Source of the DNA: Natrinema sp046097095
Lineage (GTDB): Archaea; Halobacteriota; Halobacteria; Halobacteriales; Natrialbaceae
Reading direction: 5' to 3'
DNA length: 64,000 nt
Assembly (NCBI RefSeq): GCF_046097095.1
Contig: NZ_CP175698.1
Location: 2,480,001 to 2,544,000, forward strand
In this document: positions 43,368 through 52,245 of the stretch, one piece after another
Numbering within the stretch: the stretch's first letter is position 1
How the letters are laid out: every line of letters begins with the position of its first letter
Position numbers and translations under genes: made by a program
Notes under the pieces: generated by a model
The model's input: only the letters and a program-made list of their open reading frames with translations
Told to the model about the DNA's origin: nothing
Databases searched by the model: none

Positions 43368-43793
43368 CTACGGCGCGCCGTCTGCAATCACGTACTGGAC
43401 GTGGACGAACTCCGCGAACGACATCGGCGCTCGCCCCTCGAGTTTCTGTTGGACCTCCTTGGCGTCCAGCTCGATCGCGAGTCGTCCCTCGACCGCATCG
43501 ACGTCCATCACCGCCGTCGACATCCCCAGCAGCAGGTGTTCGAGCGCCATCGTGACGATCGTCTCCGGATCGGGCGTCCTCTCCGCGAGCGCCTGGATCT
43601 CGGCGGCCTCCTCGAGCGTGAGGTCGGGCGAGTCGCCCGCGGTGAGCGCCTCGAGCGGTGCCCGCTCGAGGTCGGTGTCGGCCGCGACGGCGTCGGGACC
43701 GCGGTCGTCGACGATCGCTGCGAGGTCGTCCTCGTACTCGGCCCGCAAATCGGCGGGCGAGTCGGGGACGGTCATCCGCTGTTCGTAGAACAT
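43368..43793 (-). CDS. Uncharacterised haloarchaeal protein (DUF5791-like)
   Basis: 141 residues from the ATG at 43793; another start at 43775 is possible. The sequence opens MFYEQRMTVPDSPADLRAEYEDDL. It carries an acidic helix TLEEAAEIQALAERTPDPETIVTMALEHLLLGMSTAVMDVDAVE and ends MSFAEFVHVQYVIAD. I recall DUF5791 with this pattern but did not verify it. No enzymatic motif can be seen. The upstream direct repeats of TGTGACCTCCGC (43826-43858) may regulate it. Confidence 0.7.
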   Translation of the reverse strand: MFYEQRMTVPDSPADLRAEYEDDLAAIVDDRGPDAVAADTDLERAPLEALTAGDSPDLTLEEAAEIQALAERTPDPETIVTMALEHLLLGMSTAVMDVDAVEGRLAIELDAKEVQQKLEGRAPMSFAEFVHVQYVIADGAP

Positions 43794-44167
43794 ATCGGAG
43801 AGACGGGAATGGGGTAGAAATGTATTGTGACCTCCGCTGATTTTCCTGTGACCTCCGCCCTCTCTCGGCCCGACGACCGACGTGCGAGCGGTGGCCGCCC
43901 TCGACGAGCCGATGACGCGGGACGTGACTACCGACTGAAGGCCTGTTTTCGGACCGCAATCGGGCGCACCCGCCCCATCAGACCGTGTCCGGTATCTCCC
44001 TGCGCGATGAACGGCCGGACGGCCGATCGAGAACCGAGACGTGCCGTGTAGTCGTCGCGACGGCCGAGACCGCTCACCGGCCGAGGGGGTCTGCGACGAC
44101 CACTCGAGACGGACTGACACGAGATCGTGAGATAGGCGTTAAGCCCGGGATCGTGGTAGTAATAAAC
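43794..44167. other. 374-base gene-free region
   Basis: Divergent promoter region for the gene at 43368-43793 (minus) and UspA at 44168 (plus). It holds direct repeats near its left end (43826-43858) and a GTTAAG element about 27 bases before the UspA ATG (44141-44146). No credible ORF, tRNA or RNA is visible between 43860 and 44130. Confidence 0.5.
43826..43858. repeat. Two direct copies of TGTGACCTCCGC, 21 bases apart
   Basis: The copies are at 43826-43837 and 43847-43858. The 21-base start-to-start spacing equals two helical turns, so two proteins could bind on the same face of the DNA. They lie 33-65 bases upstream of the minus-strand start at 43793. Confidence 0.5.
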
Positions 44168-44608
44168 ATGGCACGGAAGACGCTCGTCGCCGTCGACGGC
44201 TCGCCACAGTCCGAGGCAGCGCTCGCGTACGCACTCGAGGAGTTCCCGGCGTCGGCGATCACGGCACTGCACGTCATTCAGTTGCCGGAGGGGTACTGGG
44301 CGTCGTTCGCGGATTCGGAGACGGAGTTACCGGGGTACGAGAACGCGCGGGAACGCGGCATGGAACTACTCGACGAGGCCGTGGCGACGGCCGCCGACGA
44401 GGGCCGCGAGATCGAGACGGTCCTCGAGTCGGGGAAGCCGGCACGAGAGATCATCGAGTACGCCGTCGGAAGCGACGTCGACCAGATCGCCATCGGGAGC
44501 CACGGTCGACACGGCGTCGATCGAGTTCTGTACGGAAGCGTCTCGGAATCGGTGGTCCGTCGCGCGCCGATGACGGTGATCGTCGTCCACGAACGGCCGG
44601 ACCGGTAG
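44168..44608 (+). CDS. Universal stress protein (UspA family)
   Basis: 146 residues from the ATG at 44168. It opens MARKTLVAVDGSPQSEAALAYALEEF, and the nucleotide-binding signature is GSHGRHGVDRVLYGSVSES, fitting G-2X-G-9X-G-S/T. This is a canonical ATP-binding UspA. Upstream, GTTAAG at 44141-44146 gives a leaderless promoter. It is distinct from the UspA at 3529-3948. Regulation by growth phase or salt is expected from the family but not shown. Confidence 0.92.
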   Translation: MARKTLVAVDGSPQSEAALAYALEEFPASAITALHVIQLPEGYWASFADSETELPGYENARERGMELLDEAVATAADEGREIETVLESGKPAREIIEYAVGSDVDQIAIGSHGRHGVDRVLYGSVSESVVRRAPMTVIVVHERPDR

Positions 44609-44637
44609 CACGGAGCCGATCCGTCGGCGGGTGCCGG

Positions 44638-45414
44638 TCAGCGGATCGTATCCGGGATCCGCTCGATGACGTCCGTCGCGACGACGCCCGGCCCGTACGC
44701 GGCCGTCGCGAGTTCGCCGCTCTTGCCGAGGATCCACGTGCCGAGTTCGGCGGCGTCGCGCCGGTCCATCCCCTGACCGAGCAGCGAGGCGACGATGCCG
44801 GCCAACGTGTCCCCGGTTCCGGCGACGGTCAGCGCGGACGTTCCCGTCTCGTTTTCGATCCGCTCGCCGCCGGTGACGATCTCGTCGACGTCGCCGGTCC
44901 GGGCGACGACCGCTCCCGTCTCCTCGGAGAGAGCCTTGAGCGACCCGTACGCCTCGCGGACCGGCTCGTCTTCGGCTCCGCTTGGCGTCAGAATCGCGTT
45001 CGAGAGGTCGCTCTCGAGTGCGGGCTCGATCGCCAGCGCGTCGACGACGATCGGCGCGTCGATGCGATCGACCGTCTCGCACACCGCGTCGGGGTCGGCG
45101 TCGACGAGCCCGGGACCGATCGCGACGGCGTCGGCCCACTCACCTACCTCAAGTGCGCGGTCGACCGCGCCGTCCGAGAACGTCCGCCCGTCGTAGCGAT
45201 CGACGAGCAGGTTCGGCGAGTGACTTGCGACGATCTCGTAGATCGGTTCGGGAACGAACGCCCGCACGTGATCGGAGCCGGTCCGTAACGCCGCTCGCCC
45301 GACGATCGCGGGCTGGTTGGGGTATGCGACGCTCCCGCCGACGATCCCGACGCGGCCGTTGTCGTGTCCGGTCTCGTCGCTGACATTGGAGAGCGTCTGC
45401 TGAAGCCGTCCCAT
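44638..45414 (-). CDS. nnrD: ADP/ATP-dependent NAD(P)H-hydrate dehydratase
   Basis: 258 residues. It repairs hydrated NADH and NADPH (NADHX, NADPHX). Family motifs: VGIVGGSVAYPNQPAIVGRAALRTG at the nucleotide pocket, ADAVAIGPGL, PIVVDALAIEP and the catalytic TVAGTGDTLAGIVASLLG. The ILTP element is followed by SGAED rather than the His-Pro common in bacterial members. The epimerase partner (NnrE) is absent here; a fused form is also not present. Convergent with UspA, 29 bases away. Confidence 0.9.
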   Translation of the reverse strand: MGRLQQTLSNVSDETGHDNGRVGIVGGSVAYPNQPAIVGRAALRTGSDHVRAFVPEPIYEIVASHSPNLLVDRYDGRTFSDGAVDRALEVGEWADAVAIGPGLVDADPDAVCETVDRIDAPIVVDALAIEPALESDLSNAILTPSGAEDEPVREAYGSLKALSEETGAVVARTGDVDEIVTGGERIENETGTSALTVAGTGDTLAGIVASLLGQGMDRRDAAELGTWILGKSGELATAAYGPGVVATDVIERIPDTIR

Positions 45415-45534
45415 ACGATTGCTCTCGATCGGTTTCGCGTAGGCGTTCGGCCGGCGTGTTCCGGTTCGATCCCCGCGCCCGGCGTATGCGACGCAAACGC
45501 ATAGTACGCTGCCGTCGTAGCCCCTCGCGGAACC

Positions 45535-46164
45535 ATGTTCGACGATCGAACCGACGCCGGCAAACGACTCGCAGCAGACCTCGAGCGCCGCGGCGTCCAG
45601 GCCGATGTCGTCCTCGGCATTCCGCGGGGTGCGCTGCCGGTCGCCCGGCCAGTCGCGGACGCGCTCGACGCCGATCTCGACGTCGTGGTCGCGCGCAAGA
45701 TGGGGGCTCCAGGGAACCCGGAAGTCGCGCTGGGCGCGGTCGCCAGCGACGGCAGCGTCTGGTACAACGACGACCTGATCGATCGAGTGGGGGCCTCGGA
45801 GAAGTATATAAAGGAGGTCCGGGCCGAGGAGGCCGACAACGCCCGCGAGAAGGCCGATCGCTACCGGGAGACGGACGGAGTACCGGATCTTCGGGGGAAA
45901 CGAGCGCTCGTCGTCGACGACGGCGTCGCGACCGGCGCGACCGCGACCGCCTGTCTCCGGCAGGTCCGTGAAACCGGCGCGGACTGGATCGCGCTGGCCG
46001 TCCCCGTCGGCTCTCCGCGGGCCGTCGACGCCCTCGAGCGGGAGGCCGACGCGGTGATCGCCCTCCAGACGCCCGCGGACTTTCGCGCCGTGGGCCAGTA
46101 CTACCGGACCTTCGGTCAGGTGACCGACACGGAGGCGATCGAGTACCTCGATCGAGGCTCGTGA
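45535..46164 (+). CDS. Phosphoribosyltransferase-family protein
   Basis: 209 residues. The PRPP loop is RALVVDDGVATGATATACLRQV and the flexible loop region is VVARKMGAPGNPEVALGAVASDG. The IPRGALPVARPVA motif resembles ComF/erythromycin-esterase-associated phosphoribosyltransferases rather than HGPRT or APRT. The nucleobase or other acceptor is unknown. It is transcribed divergently from nnrD and convergent with gdhB, 61 bases away. Confidence 0.85.
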   Translation: MFDDRTDAGKRLAADLERRGVQADVVLGIPRGALPVARPVADALDADLDVVVARKMGAPGNPEVALGAVASDGSVWYNDDLIDRVGASEKYIKEVRAEEADNAREKADRYRETDGVPDLRGKRALVVDDGVATGATATACLRQVRETGADWIALAVPVGSPRAVDALEREADAVIALQTPADFRAVGQYYRTFGQVTDTEAIEYLDRGS

Positions 46165-46225
46165 GCGCCGGAGAAGAGGACAGAAGGGAAGGGCGTGAGC
46201 ACGACCGCGAGAGATCCGTACTCGA

Positions 46226-47554
46226 TCAGGGCCAGAGCCCGCGCATTTCCTGTGCGTCGGCGATGCGCTCGAGCGCGACCACGTAGGCCGCGTCGCGCCA
46301 GGAGATGTCCCGTCGCTCGACCTCGTCTTTCAGGGCGGTCCAGGCCGTCACCATCTCGGCCTCGAGTTCCTCGTTGACACGCTCGAGGCTCCACGCGCGG
46401 CGGTTGATGTCTTGCAGCCACTCGAAGTAGGAGACGGTGACGCCGCCCGCGTTCGCGAGGATATCCGGGATCACGTGAATCCCGCGGTCCGTGAGGATGG
46501 CGTCGGCGGCGAACGTTGTCGGGCCGTTCGCCCCCTCGACGACGATATCGGCCTGAACGGCGTCGGCGTTGTCCGCGGTGATGACGTTGCCGACGGCCGC
46601 CGGGATCAACACGTCGACGTCGAGTGTGAGGAGCTCCTCGTTCGAGATGCGGCGCACGCCGTCGCTGCCATCGTCGGCGGCGTCGGCGGCGAACCGGGTA
46701 ACGGCTTCCGGCTCCTCGTCGTGGGACGGGATCGCGCCGACGTCGATTCCGTCGGGGTCGTAGACCGCGCCGTTGACGTCGCTGACGGCGACGACGGTCG
46801 CTCCCCACTCCTCGAGCAGGCGGGCCGCGTTTGCGCCGACGCTGCCAAAGCCCTGGACGGCGACGGTCGTTTCGGCGAGCGGCTCGCCGTAGTACTCGCA
46901 GGTCTCTCGGGTGACGATGGCGACGCTCCGCCCCGGCGCTTCCTCGCGACCGTAGGAGCCGCCGATACCGGGCGGTTTTCCGGTGACGACGCCGGGGATC
47001 GTCTCGCCTTCCTGCATGCTGTAGGCGTCCATGAACCAGGCCATCGTCTGGGAATCGGTGCCCATATCGGGGGCCGGGATGTCCGCGTTCGGACCGATCA
47101 CGTCGCGGATCTCCTGTGCGAACCGGCGCGTGAGCCGTTCCTTCTCGTCGCCGCTCAGGTCCTTCGGATCGACGACGATCCCTCCCTTCGCGCCGCCGAA
47201 GGGGAGATCCATCACGGCGCACTTCCAGGTCATCCACATCGACAGCCCGACGCACTCGTCGCGGGTCACGTCGGGGTGATAGCGGAGCCCGCCCTTGTAC
47301 GGCCCGCGGACGCTGTCGTGCTGGGCGCGGTAGCCGGTGAAGACCTCGACGGAGCCGTCGTCGCGCTCGAGGGGCACCGTCACCTCGTGGACGGCAGCGG
47401 GGTGTTCCAGGCGCTTGAGGACGGCGTCGTCGATCTCTAACTGTGCGGCGGCACGCTCGAGTTGTCGGCGCGCGGTCTCGAGCGCGGTTTCGCGGTCGGT
47501 CGCCTCAGCCGTCGCTTCGACAGTGGCGGACGAAGAACGCTGGTGAGACGCCAT
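46226..47554 (-). CDS. gdhB: Glutamate dehydrogenase
   Basis: 442 residues from the ATG at 47554. Interconverts glutamate and 2-oxoglutarate plus ammonia. Motifs: FTGYRAQHDSVRGPYKGGLRYHP at the glutamate site, MDLPFGGAKGGI with the catalytic lysine, and the Rossmann turn GFGSVGANAARLL. The C-terminus follows PAAVGNVIT...ANGPTT. Haloarchaea carry several paralogues, some NADP- and some NAD-specific; the present sequence does not decide which. It is preceded by a 46-residue zinc protein in the same direction, two bases upstream, so they may share a transcript. Confidence 0.93.
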   Translation of the reverse strand: MASHQRSSSATVEATAEATDRETALETARRQLERAAAQLEIDDAVLKRLEHPAAVHEVTVPLERDDGSVEVFTGYRAQHDSVRGPYKGGLRYHPDVTRDECVGLSMWMTWKCAVMDLPFGGAKGGIVVDPKDLSGDEKERLTRRFAQEIRDVIGPNADIPAPDMGTDSQTMAWFMDAYSMQEGETIPGVVTGKPPGIGGSYGREEAPGRSVAIVTRETCEYYGEPLAETTVAVQGFGSVGANAARLLEEWGATVVAVSDVNGAVYDPDGIDVGAIPSHDEEPEAVTRFAADAADDGSDGVRRISNEELLTLDVDVLIPAAVGNVITADNADAVQADIVVEGANGPTTFAADAILTDRGIHVIPDILANAGGVTVSYFEWLQDINRRAWSLERVNEELEAEMVTAWTALKDEVERRDISWRDAAYVVALERIADAQEMRGLWP

Positions 47555-47556
47555 TC

Positions 47557-47697
47557 TCACTCGATCGGTGTATGTCGATTGCGCATCTCTGCGCCGCATT
47601 CGGGGCAGGTGTCCGGTGCTGACGCGCGGACGACGGTTCCGCAGTCGAAGCACTCGTAGGTCGATTCGGCCTCGGGATCGAGTTGAATGTCTTTCAT
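47557..47697 (-). CDS. Tiny rubredoxin/rubrerythrin-like zinc protein
   Basis: 46 residues: MKDIQLDPEAESTYECFDCG, then CPECGAEMRNRHTPIE. Cys pairs C16/C19 and C31/C34 form a four-Cys metal site, with iron or zinc possible. The layout resembles the rubredoxin-like tail of rubrerythrins. The longer in-frame reading upstream is a shadow of the Bat gene. Its stop lies two bases before the gdhB start on the same strand, which suggests co-transcription. A TTAGGAATAAT stretch near 47736-47746 could be its TATA region. Confidence 0.7.
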   Translation of the reverse strand: MKDIQLDPEAESTYECFDCGTVVRASAPDTCPECGAEMRNRHTPIE

Positions 47698-47806
47698 GGT
47701 AGATACGACGACCGGCGTCGCGTCGTTCGTCGCACTTAGGAATAATAGGGATATTAGGATGAAGGTATTCGTCAGATAGCTAGCGCCGGCGATCGGCGGT
47801 GGTTCA

Positions 47807-50770
47807 CTATTCAACCCTCTCTGTCGGGTTTGCCGGCAATCCGATCTCGTCGAAGACGACGGTGAAGAGCTTTCGCTGAACGGTCCGGACGTGGCGGTAG
47901 AACGCCGCCGGCGAAATCTCGAGCGTCTCGGCGACCGTTTCGCCCGATTGTTCGCGCGGCGATTCGAAGTAGCCGCCGTAGTAGGCGATCCGAACGACCT
48001 CGAGTTGGCGGTCAGTGAGCCGCTCGCGCAGTTCCGAGCGGAGGTCTCGGGGCGTCGTCCGTTCGACGGTCCGTTTCGATCGGAGTTCGACGTCCGAGAA
48101 CACCGTCGAGACGGCGTCGGCGCTTTCTCGCGCGTCGACGGATTTGGGCACGTCGACGACGAGTCGCGCGCTCGAGGGGGTCGCGTCGACGCTGCGGACC
48201 ACGACGCCGTGGTCCGCGAGTTGCAGGGCGAAGACGGGTCGCGAGAGGTGAACGAGGACCGTCCCGCCGAGGGCGTCGTCCTCGCCGTCACCGTCGCCGC
48301 CGCGCTCGTCGGTGCCGACGACCTGTGCGCCCGCGACGGCGACGAGTTCCTCGGCGGCAGCCACGACGGCGTCGGGGGGTGCCCCCTCGACGGTCGCGAT
48401 CACCGACGCACCGTCCTCGCGTTGGCGGATACCGCCGTCGAACGAGAGCCGGCAGTCGGCCCGTCGGGCGAGTCGCGCGAAGACGAACGCGTCGTCGGTC
48501 ACCTCGAACTCGAGGCGCGTGCTCGCGTCCGACAGCAGCGCGCGCTTGCGCTCGACCGCGGCGATCGCGGAGGCGATCGTCTCGCCGAGTTCCGCGAGGA
48601 CGGCACAGATCATATCGTCGAACGCGTCCGGCCGGTCCGCGTAGACCGTCAGCACGCCGTAGGCGAACTCGTCGTAGGACAGCGGGACGCTCACGGCGGA
48701 CTGGTACTCGCGGGCGAGCGCCGCCGATCGCCACGGCTCGTCGCGCAGTCCGTCGGCGACGTTCGGTACGACGGTCTCCTCGCCGTCGGCCGCGGTCCTG
48801 ACGGCGGGTTCGCGCGCTTCCGCGAGCGAGAGCGACACGCTGTCGAGATACTCCCGGCCCTCGCTCGCCCCGCCGTGAGCGCGCGACTCGAGGCGCTCGC
48901 CGCTCGCGTCGGGCTGGCCGATCCACGCAAACGAGAAGCGGTCGGCGGTCGTGAGCCGCTCGCAGACGGCGCGCTCGATCTCCTCGCGGGTCTCGGCTCC
49001 GACCAGCGCCTGATCGAGCTCTCGGATGATCTCGTTGATCCCGTTGAGGCGGGTGAGCTGTCGGTTCCGGCGCTCGAGTTCGCGGTCGCGGTCGCGCAGC
49101 GTCCGCTCTCGTTCGACGCGATCCAGCGCCGCTTCGGCGGTCGCGGCCAGCAGGTCGGTCAGTTCGCGCGAGACCTCGTCGAACGCGTCAGGCTCCCTGG
49201 AGCCGGCGACGAAGACACCGTAGTCTCCGAGGGGAACGTACGCCGCGCTCCGCAGGTCGGTCCCGGGATTCGACAGCGACGGCGAGTCGTGGACGTCGGC
49301 GAAGAACCGACTCTCGCCGTCGACGAAGACCCGGCCGGGAATGCTGTCGTCCGTCGCGCGGTGGTCGCGGACGGGGCCGTGTAACCGCTCCATCGCCGGC
49401 AAGGACGCCGCCGGCCGTAACACGTTCTCGTCCGTGTCGAACAGGTAGGCCGCGCTGGCCGCCAGATCCAGTACGTCCGTCGCATCTTCGACGACGGCGG
49501 TTGCGATCTCGCGGTCGGTCTCGGCGTACAGGAGTTCGCGGGCGGTTCGGTGAAGCGCCGTCAGCGCCTCCTCGCGGCGCGTTCGCTTCGTGATGTCGCG
49601 ACAGCTGTAGAGGGTCGTCCCGCCCTGAATCGAGACCTCGCGGACGTTGACCAGCAGCGTGTGTTCGCGGCCCGCTCGGTCGGTTGCGGTGCACTCGATG
49701 TTCGTCAACACGCCGGCCGCCTCGAGTTCGTCGCGGTCGAAGAGGTCGGGGCCGAGCAGTTCGTCGATCGTCCCCATCTCGCGGATCTCGTCGTCCGTAT
49801 AGCCGAAGATGAAGTGAACGTTCGGACAGACGTAGGTGAACTCGCCGTCGTCGTCGGCGATGAGGACGGTGTCGGTCATGTTGTTGAGCGTCACCCGGTG
49901 GAGCTCCTCGGACTCGCGTAACTCCCGCTCGAGGCGGGCGCGTTCGGTGACGTCCGTCGCCCGCGCGAGCAACGAGGTGACCGCGCCGTCTTCGTCGCGG
50001 ACCGGCCGGACGGTCAACTCGAGGGTGCGATCGCTATCGGGGTCGTCGGTCCCGTCTCCGCTCCGGTCAGTCGCGCTCCCGCCGTCGGCACGCACCTGCG
50101 TCAGTTCCCGGTGTGCGACCTCGCCGGCCGCCGCGCGGTCGATCGCCTCGCGGATCGCCGTGGAACCGTCGGCCGTGTGCCGCCACCAGGGGAGGTCGTG
50201 GAAGGGCCGGCCCCGAACGTCGCCCGCGGTCGCGTCGATCGCCGCGAGCGCGGGCTCGTTGGCCCGTCGAACGGCCCCGTCGGGCTCGAGGACCCACGAG
50301 TACGTCTCGGGGTCCTCGAAGATCGCATCGAACTGGCGGGCGCGCGCCCGGCGGTCCCGTCGCGTCCGCCCCGTCGGGAGCGCGCGTTCGATCGCCGCCC
50401 GACAGTCCTCGATCGAGCCGTCGGCGGTCCCGTCGCGGGGAACGTACTCCGAGACGCCGGCGGCGATCGCCGCGCTGGCCAGCGATTCGTCGCCGTCAGC
50501 CGGTGCGAGGACGACCGGGAGGGCTGGGTCGCGCTCGCGGACCGACTCGAGGAGGTCGAGTCCGGTCGTCTCCGCGTCCGGGAGCGACTGCGCGGTCAGC
50601 AGACAGTCGAACGAGCGAGACGCCAGGGCTTCGAGCGCCGCGTCCGCGGTCGACACCGCGGTCGCGTCGCGCGCACCGTCCTCGAGCGCGCTCGCCAGCG
50701 CCCCGGCGTCGCGGTCGGAGGGCGCGACGACGAGGAGCCGAGCGTCGTCGAGCGTTCGTGTAGAAGGCAT
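47807..50770 (-). CDS. Bat-type sensor-regulator with receiver, PAS, GAF and HTH_10 domains
   Basis: 987 residues. Order: receiver-like domain (about 10-130), PAS (about 140-275), PAS (about 285-400), GAF (about 405-555), GAF (about 600-755), a Bat-type regulatory domain (about 765-905) and a C-terminal HTH_10 (about 920-980). The latter includes LTDRQLEVVRIAYYGGYFESPREQSGE and SPAAFYRHVRTVQRKLF. It is a close relative of bacterio-opsin activators; such proteins sense redox, light or oxygen and bind DNA. Target genes cannot be named. A degraded relative lies at 53407-53931. Confidence 0.93.
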   Translation of the reverse strand: MPSTRTLDDARLLVVAPSDRDAGALASALEDGARDATAVSTADAALEALASRSFDCLLTAQSLPDAETTGLDLLESVRERDPALPVVLAPADGDESLASAAIAAGVSEYVPRDGTADGSIEDCRAAIERALPTGRTRRDRRARARQFDAIFEDPETYSWVLEPDGAVRRANEPALAAIDATAGDVRGRPFHDLPWWRHTADGSTAIREAIDRAAAGEVAHRELTQVRADGGSATDRSGDGTDDPDSDRTLELTVRPVRDEDGAVTSLLARATDVTERARLERELRESEELHRVTLNNMTDTVLIADDDGEFTYVCPNVHFIFGYTDDEIREMGTIDELLGPDLFDRDELEAAGVLTNIECTATDRAGREHTLLVNVREVSIQGGTTLYSCRDITKRTRREEALTALHRTARELLYAETDREIATAVVEDATDVLDLAASAAYLFDTDENVLRPAASLPAMERLHGPVRDHRATDDSIPGRVFVDGESRFFADVHDSPSLSNPGTDLRSAAYVPLGDYGVFVAGSREPDAFDEVSRELTDLLAATAEAALDRVERERTLRDRDRELERRNRQLTRLNGINEIIRELDQALVGAETREEIERAVCERLTTADRFSFAWIGQPDASGERLESRAHGGASEGREYLDSVSLSLAEAREPAVRTAADGEETVVPNVADGLRDEPWRSAALAREYQSAVSVPLSYDEFAYGVLTVYADRPDAFDDMICAVLAELGETIASAIAAVERKRALLSDASTRLEFEVTDDAFVFARLARRADCRLSFDGGIRQREDGASVIATVEGAPPDAVVAAAEELVAVAGAQVVGTDERGGDGDGEDDALGGTVLVHLSRPVFALQLADHGVVVRSVDATPSSARLVVDVPKSVDARESADAVSTVFSDVELRSKRTVERTTPRDLRSELRERLTDRQLEVVRIAYYGGYFESPREQSGETVAETLEISPAAFYRHVRTVQRKLFTVVFDEIGLPANPTERVE

Positions 50771-50892
50771 TCGGTTCCCCTACGGGCCACTGCCGATAGA
50801 AAGCATCGTTCGGGTCGTCCGCGACGGCCGCCGCTCGGTGCCGACCCGCCTCGACCGACACCCGTTCATCGCTCGAGCCCCTCTGTCCGACC

Positions 50893-51549
50893 ATGCGCGT
50901 CGCCGTTACCGTGGACGACCGGGAGCCGGCCGGCTTCGTCGAGGCCGTTCGAGACCACCCCGACGTGACCGCGGTCGCCGTCGAGCGGCTGGCGACCGGA
51001 GATGTCGCGATCGATTCGATCGGGTTCGAACGCAAGACCCTCAGAGACTACGTCTCGAGCGCCGTCGGCCGGTCGGGCTCCGACCTCGCCGATCAGGTCG
51101 AGCGCATGGCGGACGCCTACGACCACTCGTACGTCCTGCTCGAGGACGACTTCGCCGGCCTCGAGTCGCTACGGACGGGCGTCCCGCCGGCGTCGATCCG
51201 AGGCTCGATGGCCTCGATCACCGCCCGTCACGGGGTGCCGGTCATCCCCTGTACGGACCGCCGGCAGCTGGTCGATTTCGCAATCCGGCTGGGTCGGAAA
51301 CACGCGGAGGATCCGACGAGCCGCCGGCTCCCGGTCGGCTCGGTACCGAGCCAACGCGAGCCCACGACCAAGCGGATGTACGGCTGTATCGAGGGGATCG
51401 GCCCCGAACTCGCCGCGACGCTGTACGAACGGTATCCGACCGTCGAAGCGCTGCTCAAGGCGGATATCGAGGAACTGACGGCGATCGAGGGAATCGGCCC
51501 GGCGCGGGCCGAGACGATCTACGCAGCGGTCCGAGGCGGTGGGACCTGA
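50893..51549 (+). CDS. ERCC4-domain nuclease with helix-hairpin-helix (XPF/Hef-type)
   Basis: 218 residues. The nuclease domain (1-140) holds TVDDREPAGFV and GFERKTLRDYV (the ERKxxxD catalytic signature), with LLEDDFAGL further on. Two helix-hairpin-helix motifs (about 170-215) end IEGIGPARAETIYAAV. It is the nuclease part of Hef/XPF without the helicase half, so it probably cuts branched or flap DNA as a homodimer. It starts about 120 bases after the divergent Bat gene. Confidence 0.88.
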   Translation: MRVAVTVDDREPAGFVEAVRDHPDVTAVAVERLATGDVAIDSIGFERKTLRDYVSSAVGRSGSDLADQVERMADAYDHSYVLLEDDFAGLESLRTGVPPASIRGSMASITARHGVPVIPCTDRRQLVDFAIRLGRKHAEDPTSRRLPVGSVPSQREPTTKRMYGCIEGIGPELAATLYERYPTVEALLKADIEELTAIEGIGPARAETIYAAVRGGGT

Positions 51550-51595
51550 CGCTGCGCGGTCGGCGTTCGTCGAAAAGAGGTTCGTTCGGCGCGAC

Positions 51596-51769
51596 TTACC
51601 GGCGCTCGTCCAGCGTCACGGCCGCCGACTCGGCGACGGCGAGCCAGGCGTCGTCTCGAGCGATGTCGGCGATGACGAGGTGCGGCTGGCCGTCGATCTC
51701 GTCGGTCGCCGCCATCACTTCGCTCGGCGCTTCCGCTTGCCACCCGGCCGACGTCGCTTCTGGAACCAT
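51596..51769 (-). CDS. Small acidic protein (DUF7556-like)
   Basis: 57 residues: MVPEATSAGWQAEAPSEVMA, then IDGQPHLVIADIARDDAWLA and a short C-terminus with VTLDERR. Clean start codon, and codon use like the surroundings; it is too short for ORF calling but the frame is unbroken. I recall a haloarchaeal domain of unknown function with this pattern, not verified. Convergent with the ERCC4 gene (46-base gap). An A/T-rich patch near 51790 could be its promoter. Confidence 0.65.
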   Translation of the reverse strand: MVPEATSAGWQAEAPSEVMAATDEIDGQPHLVIADIARDDAWLAVAESAAVTLDERR

Positions 51770-51922
51770 ACGCAATGGTTTTCAGTCGCCGGCCATGAAT
51801 GTATCGGAACTGTCCCAATAGCTACTTGGGAATGGAACGAAATCGGCCTATTTCACACAAGATTGGTTATAATATCTGGCTGCAGTTGAAGAGCGGAACT
51901 GGCCCCCTCTCGCTCTCGAGGG

Positions 51923-52129
51923 TTAGTCGTCGGTCACGACCGATCTGACGTGGCCAACGACACCGCTTTTCAGTTCGACGTGTGGCCCCTCGACCTCGTC
52001 GCCGTAGATCGTGCCGACTTCGCCGACGATCGGTTCCGTATCCTCGGATTGCGGGTCTGCGTCGTCTTGGACGATTTCGACGGTCATCCCCTGTCGGAGT
52101 TCCTCGGCGGTCGGTCGCTCGTTGGACAT
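51923..52129 (-). CDS. YwbE-like small protein (DUF2196)
   Basis: 68 residues from the ATG at 52129: MSNERPTAEELRQGMTVEIV, then VGEVGTIYGDEVEGPHVELKSGVVGHVRSVV. The beta-rich pattern with HVELKSGVVGHV matches YwbE-type proteins, a widespread family of unknown function with an SH3-like or OB-like fold. The long reading extending to 52489 is an antisense shadow of the msrB region. It lies 116 bases downstream of msrB on the same strand. Confidence 0.75.
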   Translation of the reverse strand: MSNERPTAEELRQGMTVEIVQDDADPQSEDTEPIVGEVGTIYGDEVEGPHVELKSGVVGHVRSVVTDD

Positions 52130-52245
52130 GGACTGAGGTGGGGGCGATGTTTCGAAAAGACTGACGCCTGCACTCGCTACTCGATTCCCCGACCGTCGAA
52201 CTCGCGCTCCGTCCGCGGCCGGAGACCACGGGCGCTCACCGCGAC

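Noticed and set aside
41303..43555. 750-residue plus-strand ORF antisense to the epimerase and sulfite-oxidase-family genes
   Set aside because: Arg/Val/Asp-rich shadow typical of high-GC DNA; the minus-strand genes carry clear catalytic motifs.
45455..45485. GGTTCGATCC, resembling a tRNA T-loop
   Set aside because: Flanking bases do not form a five-pair T stem, and no acceptor or anticodon arms fit.
49836..51821. 661-residue plus-strand ORF antisense to the Bat-type gene
   Set aside because: Ser/Arg/Thr-rich shadow without domain motifs; it also overlaps the ERCC4 gene in another frame.
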